Shown here: positions 1-5,158 of the stretch, piece after piece
Numbering within the stretch: the first letter of the stretch is position 1
Layout of the letters: each line of letters starts with the position of its first letter
Assembly: GCA_003565055.1 (NCBI GenBank)
Contig: PXDM01000310.1
Location: 1-5,158, forward strand
DNA: 5,158 bases
Source: Paracoccaceae bacterium
GTDB taxonomy: Bacteria > Pseudomonadota > Alphaproteobacteria > Rhodobacterales > Rhodobacteraceae
Direction of reading: 5' to 3'
Position numbers and translations under genes: made by a program
Notes under the pieces: generated by a model
What the model saw: the letters and a program-made list of their open reading frames with translations, nothing else
Told to the model about the DNA's origin: nothing
Databases searched by the model: none

Positions 1-1677
1 AAGACCTATTATCACTGGCTTGAGAATATCGAGCCCTGGTGCATTTCGCGGCAGCTCTGGTGGGGGCATCAGATTCCGGTTTGGTATGGGCCGGACGGTG
101 CTAAATTCTGCGCTGAAAACTATGAGGTGGCAATCGAAGCTGCAGAGAAACACTATCGCGCCCTCAATGACGATGGGGCTTTGGCTAGCGCGATTGGTGC
201 AAATGAGTATTCAGACTCAGGAAGTTTCGACGGCGTAGAGATATATGTGATCGACGACAATGGTGGATCGCGAATCGATGCAAGCGGTCGGCTTGTTCCT
301 GCTCCCACGAAGTCTGAAGGGTGGAGTATTGGTCATGAAGAGCACTTCATTCATGTTCAGATAGACTTAGCCCGCGACCCCGACGTCCTCGACACATGGT
401 TCTCCTCGGGCCTCTGGCCCATCGGCACGCTGGGCTGGCCGGAACAGACCGAGGAGTTGCAAAAATACTTCCCGACCAGTGTTCTCGTCACAGGCCAAGA
501 CATCCTGTTCTTCTGGGTCGCGCGGATGATGATGATGCAGCTTGCCGTCGTGGGCGAGGTGCCGTTTGATCATGTCTATCTGCATGGCCTCGTGCGCGAT
601 GCCAAGGGCAAGAAAATGTCCAAGTCTCTGGGCAATGTGGTCGATCCGCTGGAGATCATCGACGAATTCGGCGCGGATGCGTTGCGCTTCACCAATGCGG
701 CGATGGCCTCGCTCGGGGGCGTGCTGAAGCTCGATACGCAGCGCATCGCGGGGTATCGCAATTTCACCACGAAGCTCTGGAATGCCTGCCGCTTCGCCGA
801 GATGAATGGGGTCTGGGAAGGCCATCGCACCCAAGCCGCCGCACCTGCTGCGCAAACGACGGTCAATCGCTGGATCATCTCCGAGACTGTGCGTGTGCGC
901 GAGCAGGTCGATGCGGCGCTGGCGGAGTATCGTTTCAACGATGCCGCGCAGGCGCTCTATGCCTTTGTCTGGGGCGAGGTCTGCGACTGGTATGTGGAAT
1001 TCGCAAAGCCGCTGTTTGATGGCGATGACGCGGCGGAGACGCGGGCGACGATGGGCTGGGTGCTCGACCAGTCGATGATCCTGCTGCATCCGATCATGCC
1101 CTTCATCACCGAAGAACTCTGGGGCCTGACCGGCACGCGCGAGACGCTTTGCGCGCATGCGACCTGGCCGGAAGGCGGGGCAGCGCTGGTCGATGACGCT
1201 GCGATGCGTGAGATGCGTTGGGTCATCGGGCTGATTGAAGGCATCCGCTCGGCGCGCGCACAACTGCGCGTGCCAGTGGGGCTGAAGCTGAACATGGTGC
1301 AGTTGGAGCTTGACGATCAGGGCCGCGCGGCACTGGCGCGCAACCGCGCGCTGGTCATGCGGCTTGCGCGGATCGCCTCGCTCGAAGAGGCGGATGAGTT
1401 GCCGCGCGGTTCGATCACAGTGACGGTCGAGGGCGGCAGTTTCGGGCTGCCGCTGGAGGGTGTGATTGACATTGCGGCAGAGCGGACGCGGCTGGCCAAG
1501 ACCTGCGAGAAGGTCGAGAAGGAGCTCGGCGGGATCGCCGGGCGGTTGCGCAATCCGAAATTCGTCGCAAGCGCGCCGCAAGAGGTGGTGGACGAGGCCG
1601 AAGCGCGGGCCGAGGTGCTGCGCGCCGATGTCGCGCGTTTGAGCGAAGCGATTGCGCAGCTTGATCGCGCGGGGTGA
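1..1677 (+). CDS. valS: Valyl-tRNA synthetase, C-terminal part (5' end outside window)
   Basis: This class I aminoacyl-tRNA synthetase charges tRNA-Val with valine in the cytoplasm. Frame 1 is open from base 1, so the start lies upstream; 558 residues are visible and the full protein should be near 900-1000. Fragment residues 13-27 are the WCISRQLWWGHQIP block that follows the CP1 editing domain, DPDVLDTWFSSGLWP begins at residue 126, and the KMSKS catalytic loop is at 205-209 (bases 613-627). The anticodon-binding domain follows at about 285-440 (NRWI, CDWYVEFAKPLF). The C-terminal coiled-coil arm at about 488-558 carries the RNPKFVASAP motif typical of ValS and absent from IleS and LeuS. 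Two oddities: bases 1-370 are much less GC-rich than the rest and use rare-type codons, and the stretch between WYGPDG and DPDVLDTWF is about 91 residues, far longer than in E. coli ValS (about 24, from memory). The reading frame is intact across both. Confidence 0.97.
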   Translation, partial: KTYYHWLENIEPWCISRQLWWGHQIPVWYGPDGAKFCAENYEVAIEAAEKHYRALNDDGALASAIGANEYSDSGSFDGVEIYVIDDNGGSRIDASGRLVPAPTKSEGWSIGHEEHFIHVQIDLARDPDVLDTWFSSGLWPIGTLGWPEQTEELQKYFPTSVLVTGQDILFFWVARMMMMQLAVVGEVPFDHVYLHGLVRDAKGKKMSKSLGNVVDPLEIIDEFGADALRFTNAAMASLGGVLKLDTQRIAGYRNFTTKLWNACRFAEMNGVWEGHRTQAAAPAAQTTVNRWIISETVRVREQVDAALAEYRFNDAAQALYAFVWGEVCDWYVEFAKPLFDGDDAAETRATMGWVLDQSMILLHPIMPFITEELWGLTGTRETLCAHATWPEGGAALVDDAAMREMRWVIGLIEGIRSARAQLRVPVGLKLNMVQLELDDQGRAALARNRALVMRLARIASLEEADELPRGSITVTVEGGSFGLPLEGVIDIAAERTRLAKTCEKVEKELGGIAGRLRNPKFVASAPQEVVDEAEARAEVLRADVARLSEAIAQLDRAG

Positions 1678-1712
1678 TCCGTCGCGGGCGCTGCGCGAAG
1701 GTCGCCGGGCTT

Positions 1713-1731
1713 GGCCCCCATCGAGGGGGCC
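1713..1731. terminator. GC-rich hairpin between convergent valS and marR-like genes
   Basis: GGCCCCC (1713-1719), loop ATCGA, GGGGGCC (1725-1731) form a perfect 7-bp stem. It begins 36 bases after the valS stop and 46 bases beyond the stop of the opposing regulator gene, so it could serve both. No T-tract follows on either strand, so it is not a classical intrinsic terminator. A weaker second hairpin (GGGTC, loop TGGC, GACCC) lies at 1742-1755. Confidence 0.4.
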
Positions 1732-1776
1732 GCACCCGGTCGGGTCTGGCGACCCTCCGCACGCAGGGACGAGAGG

Positions 1777-2361
1777 TCAGCGCGCGAGCGTGGCGGGGTG
1801 GAAGCCCACGCAGATCGCCTGCATATCCGCCGGGCTGAGCGCTGTGCGGGTCGAGAGGCAGAAGTCCCCTTGTGCTCGCGTCTCGCAATGGCGGCAATCG
1901 GCGCAGGTGCCGAAGACCGGCGCTGCGCGTCGTGTCGCGAGGTCGTGGATCGTCTGCCCCAGAGCGCGCGAGAGGGTTTCCTGCTGATCGCGGGACAACC
2001 CGTCGAGCACGACGCGCATATCGTGCATCGGATCGGCGCGCAGTTGCGCCTCGCCCGCCTCGGTCACTTCGATGACAGTGCTGCGCCCGTCATGGTCATG
2101 GTCGCGCCGCGCGAGAAGGTCCAGCGCCACCAGTGATTTCACGGTCTGCGAGGCCGTGCCGCGCGTTGTCGCGTGAAACTCCGCGAAAGCGGAGGGGGTG
2201 CGCGAGAAGCGATTGGCACGGGCGAAATAGCGCAGCGCCGCCCATTGCGCGGCGGTCAGCGGCACGGCATCGGGCGCGGCCGGGCAGGATTGGCCCAGCC
2301 GCGCCAGATAGAGGATCAGGTCCGCCAGATCGCCACCAATGTCTCGGGTCGCATGTTTCAT
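1777..2361 (-). CDS. MarR-family winged-helix regulator with cysteine-rich C-terminal tail
   Basis: This is a predicted cytoplasmic, dimeric DNA-binding regulator of 194 residues. An N-terminal helical dimerisation part (about 1-30) is followed by LTAAQWAALRYF (35-46), a helix-turn-helix with a TTRGTASQTVKSL recognition region (65-77), and the wing DHDHDGRS (88-95) leading into TVIEVTEAGEAQL, a typical MarR order. The tail has five cysteines, C153, C156, C159, C168 and C184 (C-x2-C-x2-C-x8-C-x15-C), plus H158 and H188, which suggests a zinc or iron-sulfur site or a thiol switch; which one cannot be told from sequence. The ATG at 2361 is chosen because MarR homology starts there. A TTG at 2409 would add 16 residues of unconvincing sequence (with another Cys) and has no ribosome-binding site. 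No Shine-Dalgarno is evident before the ATG either, so a leaderless transcript is possible. The gene is divergent from the sigma factor gene and convergent with valS. Its ligand and targets are unknown; autoregulation and control of the sigma gene are inferred from the shared palindrome. Confidence 0.88.
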   Translation of the reverse strand: MKHATRDIGGDLADLILYLARLGQSCPAAPDAVPLTAAQWAALRYFARANRFSRTPSAFAEFHATTRGTASQTVKSLVALDLLARRDHDHDGRSTVIEVTEAGEAQLRADPMHDMRVVLDGLSRDQQETLSRALGQTIHDLATRRAAPVFGTCADCRHCETRAQGDFCLSTRTALSPADMQAICVGFHPATLAR

Positions 2362-2367
2362 GCCGGG

Positions 2368-2396
2368 CAGATAGGCCCCGCTGCGGCACTTGACAA
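2368..2396 (-). promoter_or_regulatory. Candidate promoter of the marR-like gene (leaderless)
   Basis: Read on the minus strand, TTGTCA (2396-2391) is followed after 17 bases by TATCTG (2373-2368). Seven bases beyond the -10 hexamer lies the A of the ATG at 2361, so the mRNA would start at or next to the start codon. This fits the lack of a ribosome-binding site. The -10 matches the consensus at only 3 of 6 positions. Confidence 0.4.
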
Positions 2397-2428
2397 GGTG
2401 AGCGCACAAATGATAGCGATGCGATACT
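2390..2428 (+). promoter_or_regulatory. Candidate promoter of the sigma factor gene
   Basis: A perfect TTGACA -35 hexamer lies at 2390-2395. With a 16-base spacer the -10 would be GATAGC (2412-2417, 3 of 6 matches), which falls inside the left arm of the palindrome. GATACT (2423-2428, 4 of 6) is another possible -10, but no good -35 stands at the right distance from it. Either start point would leave a leader of roughly 20-32 bases and place the palindrome over the promoter, as expected for repression. Confidence 0.4.
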
Positions 2429-2445
2429 ATATCGTTCCGCTATCA
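2411..2445. promoter_or_regulatory. Nested 35-bp inverted repeat, probable operator
   Basis: The outer arms are TGATAGCG (2411-2418) and CGCTATCA (2438-2445), perfect reverse complements. The inner arms are CGATA (2422-2426) and TATCG (2430-2434), also perfect. All three unpaired gaps are 3 bases (2419-2421, 2427-2429, 2435-2437), so the whole element is symmetric about base 2428. It lies in the divergent gap between the MarR-like gene and the sigma factor gene, ending at the ribosome-binding site of the latter. MarR dimers usually bind palindromes of about 16-20 bp, so this could hold two dimers or one dimer on the inner core. The protein that binds is inferred from gene position. Confidence 0.7.
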
Positions 2446-2455
2446 AGGGGCCGTC

Positions 2456-3310
2456 ATGCAAGCTCGAGACCCGCGCACCAGCCGCTACATTCGCACGGCC
2501 ATGGCCCGCGAAATGCTTGATCCCGACACGGAACACCAGCTTGCCCTCGCCTGGCGCGATCACCGCGATGAGGCCGCGCTGCATCGCCTGATCAGCGCCT
2601 ATGCGCGGCTGGCGGTTTCCGTGGCCGGGCGCTATCGGCGTTACGGGATGTCGCTCGATGATCTGATCCAGCAGGGCAATCTCGGCCTGATGCGGGCGGC
2701 GGAGAAATACGACCCCGACAATGGCGCGCGGTTCTCGACCTATGCGGCCTGGTGGATCCGGGCCTCCATGCAGGAATATGTCATGCGCAACTGGTCGGTC
2801 GTGCGCACTGCCACCAATGCGGCGCAGAAAAAGCTGTTCTTCCATCTGCGCAAAACGCTCATCAAGCTGGAGAATGGAGAAATCCGGCGCGAAGGGCTGA
2901 GCGCGAGCGTGGCGCGTGAATTGGATGTGCCGGAGGCGCAGGTGGAGATCATGCTCGGGCGCATGTCCGGGCAGGACCTGTCGCTGAATGTCACGCGCGG
3001 CGATGATGCGGATGGGCGCGACTGGATGGAGGCGCTCGAGGATGACGGCGTTGAGACTGAAGCGGAGGTGCTCGACAGGCTTGAGCTGCGCCGCCGTCGT
3101 GGGATGCTCTATTCAGCCGTCAAGGCACTGCCCGAACGCGAGCGCCGTATCATGACAGAACGACATCTGAGCGAAAGCCCGCGCACCCTGTCTGAAATCG
3201 GTGCAGAGCTTGGTATCTCCAAGGAACGCGTCCGCCAGTTGGAAGAACGGGCACTGTCGCGCGTGACACATGCGGTTCAAGAGGCCGCGAGGGTTCCGGT
3301 TTCTGCTTGA
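2456..3310 (+). CDS. rpoH: RpoH-type RNA polymerase sigma factor (sigma-32 group, RpoHII-like)
   Basis: This sigma-70 family factor directs core RNA polymerase to heat-shock or oxidative-stress promoters. It has 284 residues, the usual RpoH length. Region 2 shows DDLIQQGNLGLMRAAEKYDP (68-87, core binding) and RFSTYAAWWIRASMQEYVM (92-110, -10 melting and recognition). The RpoH-box follows as QKKLFFHLRK (124-133), which separates RpoH from RpoD and RpoS. Region 4 ends with TLSEIGAELGISKERVRQLE (244-263), the -35 binding helix-turn-helix. There is no region 1.1. The N-terminal wording SRYIRTAM and ALAWRDHRDEAALHRLI is RpoH-like. Alphaproteobacteria often carry two RpoH paralogues; this one reads more like RpoHII, the singlet-oxygen-responsive form in Rhodobacter sphaeroides, but that subgroup call is from recall. 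The ATG at 2456 has AAGGGG five bases upstream. The gene is divergent from a MarR-like regulator across a 94-bp gap with a large palindrome. A small VanZ-like gene follows 57 bp downstream and may be cotranscribed. Confidence 0.93.
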   Translation: MQARDPRTSRYIRTAMAREMLDPDTEHQLALAWRDHRDEAALHRLISAYARLAVSVAGRYRRYGMSLDDLIQQGNLGLMRAAEKYDPDNGARFSTYAAWWIRASMQEYVMRNWSVVRTATNAAQKKLFFHLRKTLIKLENGEIRREGLSASVARELDVPEAQVEIMLGRMSGQDLSLNVTRGDDADGRDWMEALEDDGVETEAEVLDRLELRRRRGMLYSAVKALPERERRIMTERHLSESPRTLSEIGAELGISKERVRQLEERALSRVTHAVQEAARVPVSA

Positions 3311-3353
3311 ACCTGTCAGCCCGGCATGCGACCCGACGCGTCGTGTGAGACGC

Positions 3354-3359
3354 AAGAGG
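3354..3359 (+). promoter_or_regulatory. Ribosome-binding site that sets the GTG start of the VanZ-like gene
   Basis: AAGAGG lies 8 bases before the GTG at 3368. No comparable site stands before the in-frame ATG at 3326, which decides the start in favour of GTG. A short hairpin (GCGTC 3338-3342, GACGC 3349-3353) ends immediately before this site. Confidence 0.6.
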
Positions 3360-3367
3360 CTGCAAAC

Positions 3368-3757
3368 GTGACATCCCCCCAACGCGTGATCCTGCTTGGA
3401 TTCCTGCTTTCAGCCCTGATGGCGGCTCTGGCCGTGGTGCTCATGCTGTTGCCACCTGGTTCGCCGGGGGTCAGCTCGCTGACACTCAATGACAAATTCA
3501 TGCATTTCGCCGCGTTTTTCCTGATCGTGCTTCCCGCTGTCGCCGTGCGCCCATCAGTCTGGATCTGGGTCTTGCCCGGCGCAATCATCCTCGGCGGGGT
3601 GATCGAACTGGTCCAGCCCTATTTCGGACGCGGCCGCGAGTTGGGTGATTTCATTGCCGACACGCTCGGGGCCACGGCCGCAGTGCCCGTCGGCCGGGTG
3701 TTGCACCGGGCGATTTCAGATCGGTGGCAGTTGCACAAGGCCAAACGGGCCCAGTGA
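3368..3757 (+). CDS. VanZ-like small inner-membrane protein
   Basis: The protein has 129 residues from the GTG at 3368; an upstream ATG at 3326 would add 14 polar residues without a ribosome-binding site. It is hydrophobic, with likely membrane segments at about 7-29, 45-60, 63-82 and 96-112. VanZ-family signatures are visible: DKFMHFAAFFL (42-52) and IELVQPYFGRGRELGDFIADTLGA (79-102, key residues E80, Q83, R90, D94, D98 and G101). VanZ was named for teicoplanin resistance in enterococci, but most short proteobacterial members are uncharacterised and nothing here indicates drug resistance. The gene starts 57 bp after the sigma factor gene on the same strand with no clear terminator between, so cotranscription is plausible. 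Its last 42 bases overlap the 3' end of the opposing DUF2125 gene. Confidence 0.85.
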   Translation: MTSPQRVILLGFLLSALMAALAVVLMLLPPGSPGVSSLTLNDKFMHFAAFFLIVLPAVAVRPSVWIWVLPGAIILGGVIELVQPYFGRGRELGDFIADTLGATAAVPVGRVLHRAISDRWQLHKAKRAQ

Positions 3758-4651
3758 CACGATCGACTGGCGCAGAGTGAGCGGCAAGCTCACCGCATGC
3801 CCGCCCTCGTTGGCAATGCTGCTCAGGAACATCCCCGCCATCATCGCCGTGTCGGGCGCGAGCAGGCCAGTATCCGTCAGCAGCTGATGGAAGGGCCGCC
3901 AATCCTGCAGCGTGAGTGTCAGCGTCCCGTCGAGATGTCCATCGGCCGGGTCTCGGGTCAGCGTGCCTTCGGTTTGCATGGAAAGCGCGCCCCAAGTGAG
4001 GTCGAGACGCTCGATGTCAACCCTGTGGGAAACTCGACCCTCCGGGGCCGGTGTCAGGGCCACACTGTGGATTGCGCGCAGCTCCAGTTGCGCGATCTGG
4101 TCGGGCAGGGTGCCGCTCGGGTCGAGAATGCTGCGTATCTCCGGGGCCAGACGGATCTCGCGCAGGTCCAGCTCAAGCGCATGCCTGCCCTCATCGCTTG
4201 GCGTGAGGGAGAGATCCGCAGCCCCCAGACGACTGATCACAAGGGGCGGCGTGATCTGGACAGACCCGGTGTCGAGGGCAAGCTCTTGCAGCCTGTTGCC
4301 CCGTCCGATCTGCACTGTCCCCATCATCCGATAACCTTCGAGCGTGTGGCGCTCGCCCGCAACGACCAGCGACTGGGTGTCGGGGAAAAGAATGCTCAGA
4401 TCGAAAGGGCGCAGGCTGGAGGCGCCCAACGATACGCGCCCGGCGCGCCAACGCAGCATCCCCGAGCGATTTTCAAGCGTGGTTGCATCGAGCCCGATGC
4501 TGATGTGGTTTGGAAAGCCGGACACACGGCTGGGCGTCGCACTGAGACTGGGCTCATGTGCCAGAAATGTCTCCACCTCGCGCGACAGATACGAGGCCGC
4601 AATCGCGTAGTAGATGCAGAATATGATCGCCAGGCTCACAATGACGCGCAT
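3716..4651 (-). CDS. DUF2125 family protein, membrane-anchored or exported, function unknown
   Basis: The protein has 311 residues. Residues 2-20 (RVIVSLAIIFCIYYAIAAS) form one hydrophobic segment, a signal anchor or signal peptide, so the rest probably faces the periplasm. The body is rich in alternating beta-type segments, with VSGFPNHISIGLDATTL (about 43-59), which resembles the V-x-GFP/GYP block I recall from DUF2125, repeated strand motifs such as DGTLTLTLQDW, and a C-terminus of LGPFGLVQLPPI. Such AsmA-like beta-rich folding is a guess. The ATG at 4651 is preferred because it begins the hydrophobic segment and has AGAAGGGA about 9 bases upstream. An in-frame ATG at 4723 would place a polar 24-residue stretch in front and would overlap the start of the divergent ChaC gene. 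The gene is divergent from the ChaC gene and tail-to-tail overlapping with the VanZ-like gene. No function is known to me. Confidence 0.8.
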   Translation of the reverse strand: MRVIVSLAIIFCIYYAIAASYLSREVETFLAHEPSLSATPSRVSGFPNHISIGLDATTLENRSGMLRWRAGRVSLGASSLRPFDLSILFPDTQSLVVAGERHTLEGYRMMGTVQIGRGNRLQELALDTGSVQITPPLVISRLGAADLSLTPSDEGRHALELDLREIRLAPEIRSILDPSGTLPDQIAQLELRAIHSVALTPAPEGRVSHRVDIERLDLTWGALSMQTEGTLTRDPADGHLDGTLTLTLQDWRPFHQLLTDTGLLAPDTAMMAGMFLSSIANEGGHAVSLPLTLRQSIVSLGPFGLVQLPPI

Positions 4652-4721
4652 CGGGTCTTGTCCCTTCTGTCCGAAGATAGGAGTAACATCTAGTCTTACC
4701 TCGCAAGAAGGACCAAGCACC
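4652..4721. promoter_or_regulatory. Divergent intergenic region between DUF2125 and ChaC genes
   Basis: These 70 bp must hold the start signals for both flanking genes unless transcription comes from farther away. Ribosome-binding sites are clear on both strands: AGAAGGGA (minus strand, 4668-4661) and AGAAGGA (plus strand, 4706-4712). Promoter hexamers are weak; on the plus strand TTGTCC (4658-4663) stands 20 bases before TAACAT (4684-4689). The region is visibly richer in A and T than its surroundings. Confidence 0.4.
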
Positions 4722-5158
4722 ATGTGCTCAGCCCCCGCACTTTGGGTTTTCGGCTATGGCTCGCTCATCTGGGAACCGGGCTTTGCCTATACCAGCCGTC
4801 AGATTGCCCGGCTCGACGGCTATCAGCGCAGCTTTTGCATGCGCTCGATCCACCATCGCGGGACGGTCGAACAGCCGGGGCTGGTTCTGGCGCTCGATGA
4901 GGGCGCGGGGCCTTGCGACGGGGTTGCCTTCGAAATCCCCGCCCGCATCGTTGAGGAGAGCCTCGAATACCTGCGCGCACGCGAATTGATTTCGGCTGCC
5001 TATCTGGAAATACGCGCGCCTTTGCGTCTGTCCGATGGGCGCAACGTCGAGGCGGTGACCTATGTGATTGACCGCGACCATGACCAGTATTGCGCGGGGC
5101 TTGGTCTGGAAGAGCAAGCGCAGATCATCGCCAGCGCCGAGGGCGGACGTGGGTCAAA
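4722..5158 (+). CDS. ChaC-type gamma-glutamylcyclotransferase, N-terminal part (3' end outside window)
   Basis: This cytosolic enzyme would cleave the gamma-glutamyl bond of glutathione, giving 5-oxoproline and Cys-Gly. The frame is open from the ATG at 4722 to the window edge, 145 residues without a stop; the family is usually about 175-230 residues. The start is supported by AGAAGGA nine bases upstream and by family homology beginning almost at once: WVFGYGSLIWEPGF (8-21), which contains the YGSL substrate-loop signature at 12-15. It is followed by RLDGYQRSFCMRSIHHRGT (30-48), GLVLALD (53-59), CDGVAFEI (65-72), then LEYLRARELISAAYLE (81-96). E88 in the RARE segment is the likely catalytic acid by position. 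AVTYVIDRDHDQYC (111-124) matches the family's later block. The gene is divergent from the DUF2125 gene. The link to glutathione turnover is from family knowledge; substrate specificity is not proven by sequence. Confidence 0.92.
   Translation, partial: MCSAPALWVFGYGSLIWEPGFAYTSRQIARLDGYQRSFCMRSIHHRGTVEQPGLVLALDEGAGPCDGVAFEIPARIVEESLEYLRARELISAAYLEIRAPLRLSDGRNVEAVTYVIDRDHDQYCAGLGLEEQAQIIASAEGGRGS

Noticed and set aside
1..370. Low-GC left end as a mobile element or separate gene
   Set aside because: The frame is continuous and codes for ValS blocks (WCISRQLWWGHQIP), with no terminal repeats or transposase; recombination within valS or an assembly switch fits better.
367..1581. A 404-codon open frame on the minus strand opposite valS
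   Set aside because: It is rich in Arg, His, Pro and Ala without any recognisable motif and lies exactly opposite a well-conserved valS reading frame; such antisense frames are common in GC-rich DNA.
2362..2409. TTG start at 2409 for the MarR-like gene
   Set aside because: The added 16 residues have no MarR homology, no ribosome-binding site stands before the TTG, and the start would sit at the edge of the palindrome.
2096..2845. A 249-codon minus-strand open frame running across the MarR gene, the control region and the start of rpoH
   Set aside because: It is out of frame with the MarR gene, shows no domain, and would cross the palindrome and both likely promoters; both real genes explain the sequence better.
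3797..4693. A 298-codon plus-strand open frame opposite the DUF2125 gene
   Set aside because: Its translation has a typical GC-shadow composition with no hydrophobic or family motif, whereas the minus-strand frame has a signal anchor, a ribosome-binding site and family resemblance.

Overview
The window reads as chromosomal DNA of a GC-rich alphaproteobacterium, most likely a member of the Rhodobacteraceae. The reasons are the high GC content from about base 370 onward, an RpoHII-type heat-shock sigma factor, a DUF2125 protein (a family I associate with this group), and a ValS wording around the KMSKS loop that resembles Rhodobacterales. The family assignment comes from recall of protein families, not from a search.

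Layout from left to right: (1) 1-1677 (+) is the C-terminal 558 residues of valyl-tRNA synthetase, cut by the window edge. (2) 1678-1776 is a short convergent gap with a strong GC hairpin. (3) 1777-2361 (-) is a MarR-family repressor-like protein with a cysteine-rich tail. (4) 2362-2455 is a 94-bp divergent control region with a TTGACAA element and a nested perfect palindrome of 35 bp. (5) 2456-3310 (+) is an RpoH-type (sigma-32 group) sigma factor. (6) 3368-3757 (+) is a small VanZ-like membrane protein, starting at GTG. (7) 3716-4651 (-) is a DUF2125 protein whose 3' end overlaps the VanZ-like gene by 42 bp, tail to tail. (8) 4652-4721 is a 70-bp divergent gap. (9) 4722 to the window end (+) is a ChaC-type gamma-glutamylcyclotransferase, cut by the right edge.

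The most interesting unit is the back-to-back pair of a cysteine-tailed MarR regulator and an RpoHII-like sigma factor around one elaborate palindrome. The inference is that a metal- or redox-sensitive repressor gates a stress sigma factor. RpoHII is known from Rhodobacter sphaeroides as a photo-oxidative (singlet oxygen) stress sigma factor, and a glutathione-degrading ChaC lies nearby, though nothing in the sequence proves a regulatory link to it. A second point is the left 370 bases of valS. They are near 51% GC with codons such as TTA, ATA, GTA and TCA, while the rest of the gene is about 60-67% GC in sampled lines. This suggests a mosaic gene or an assembly chimera.

No tRNA, rRNA, CRISPR array, insertion sequence or phage gene was seen.
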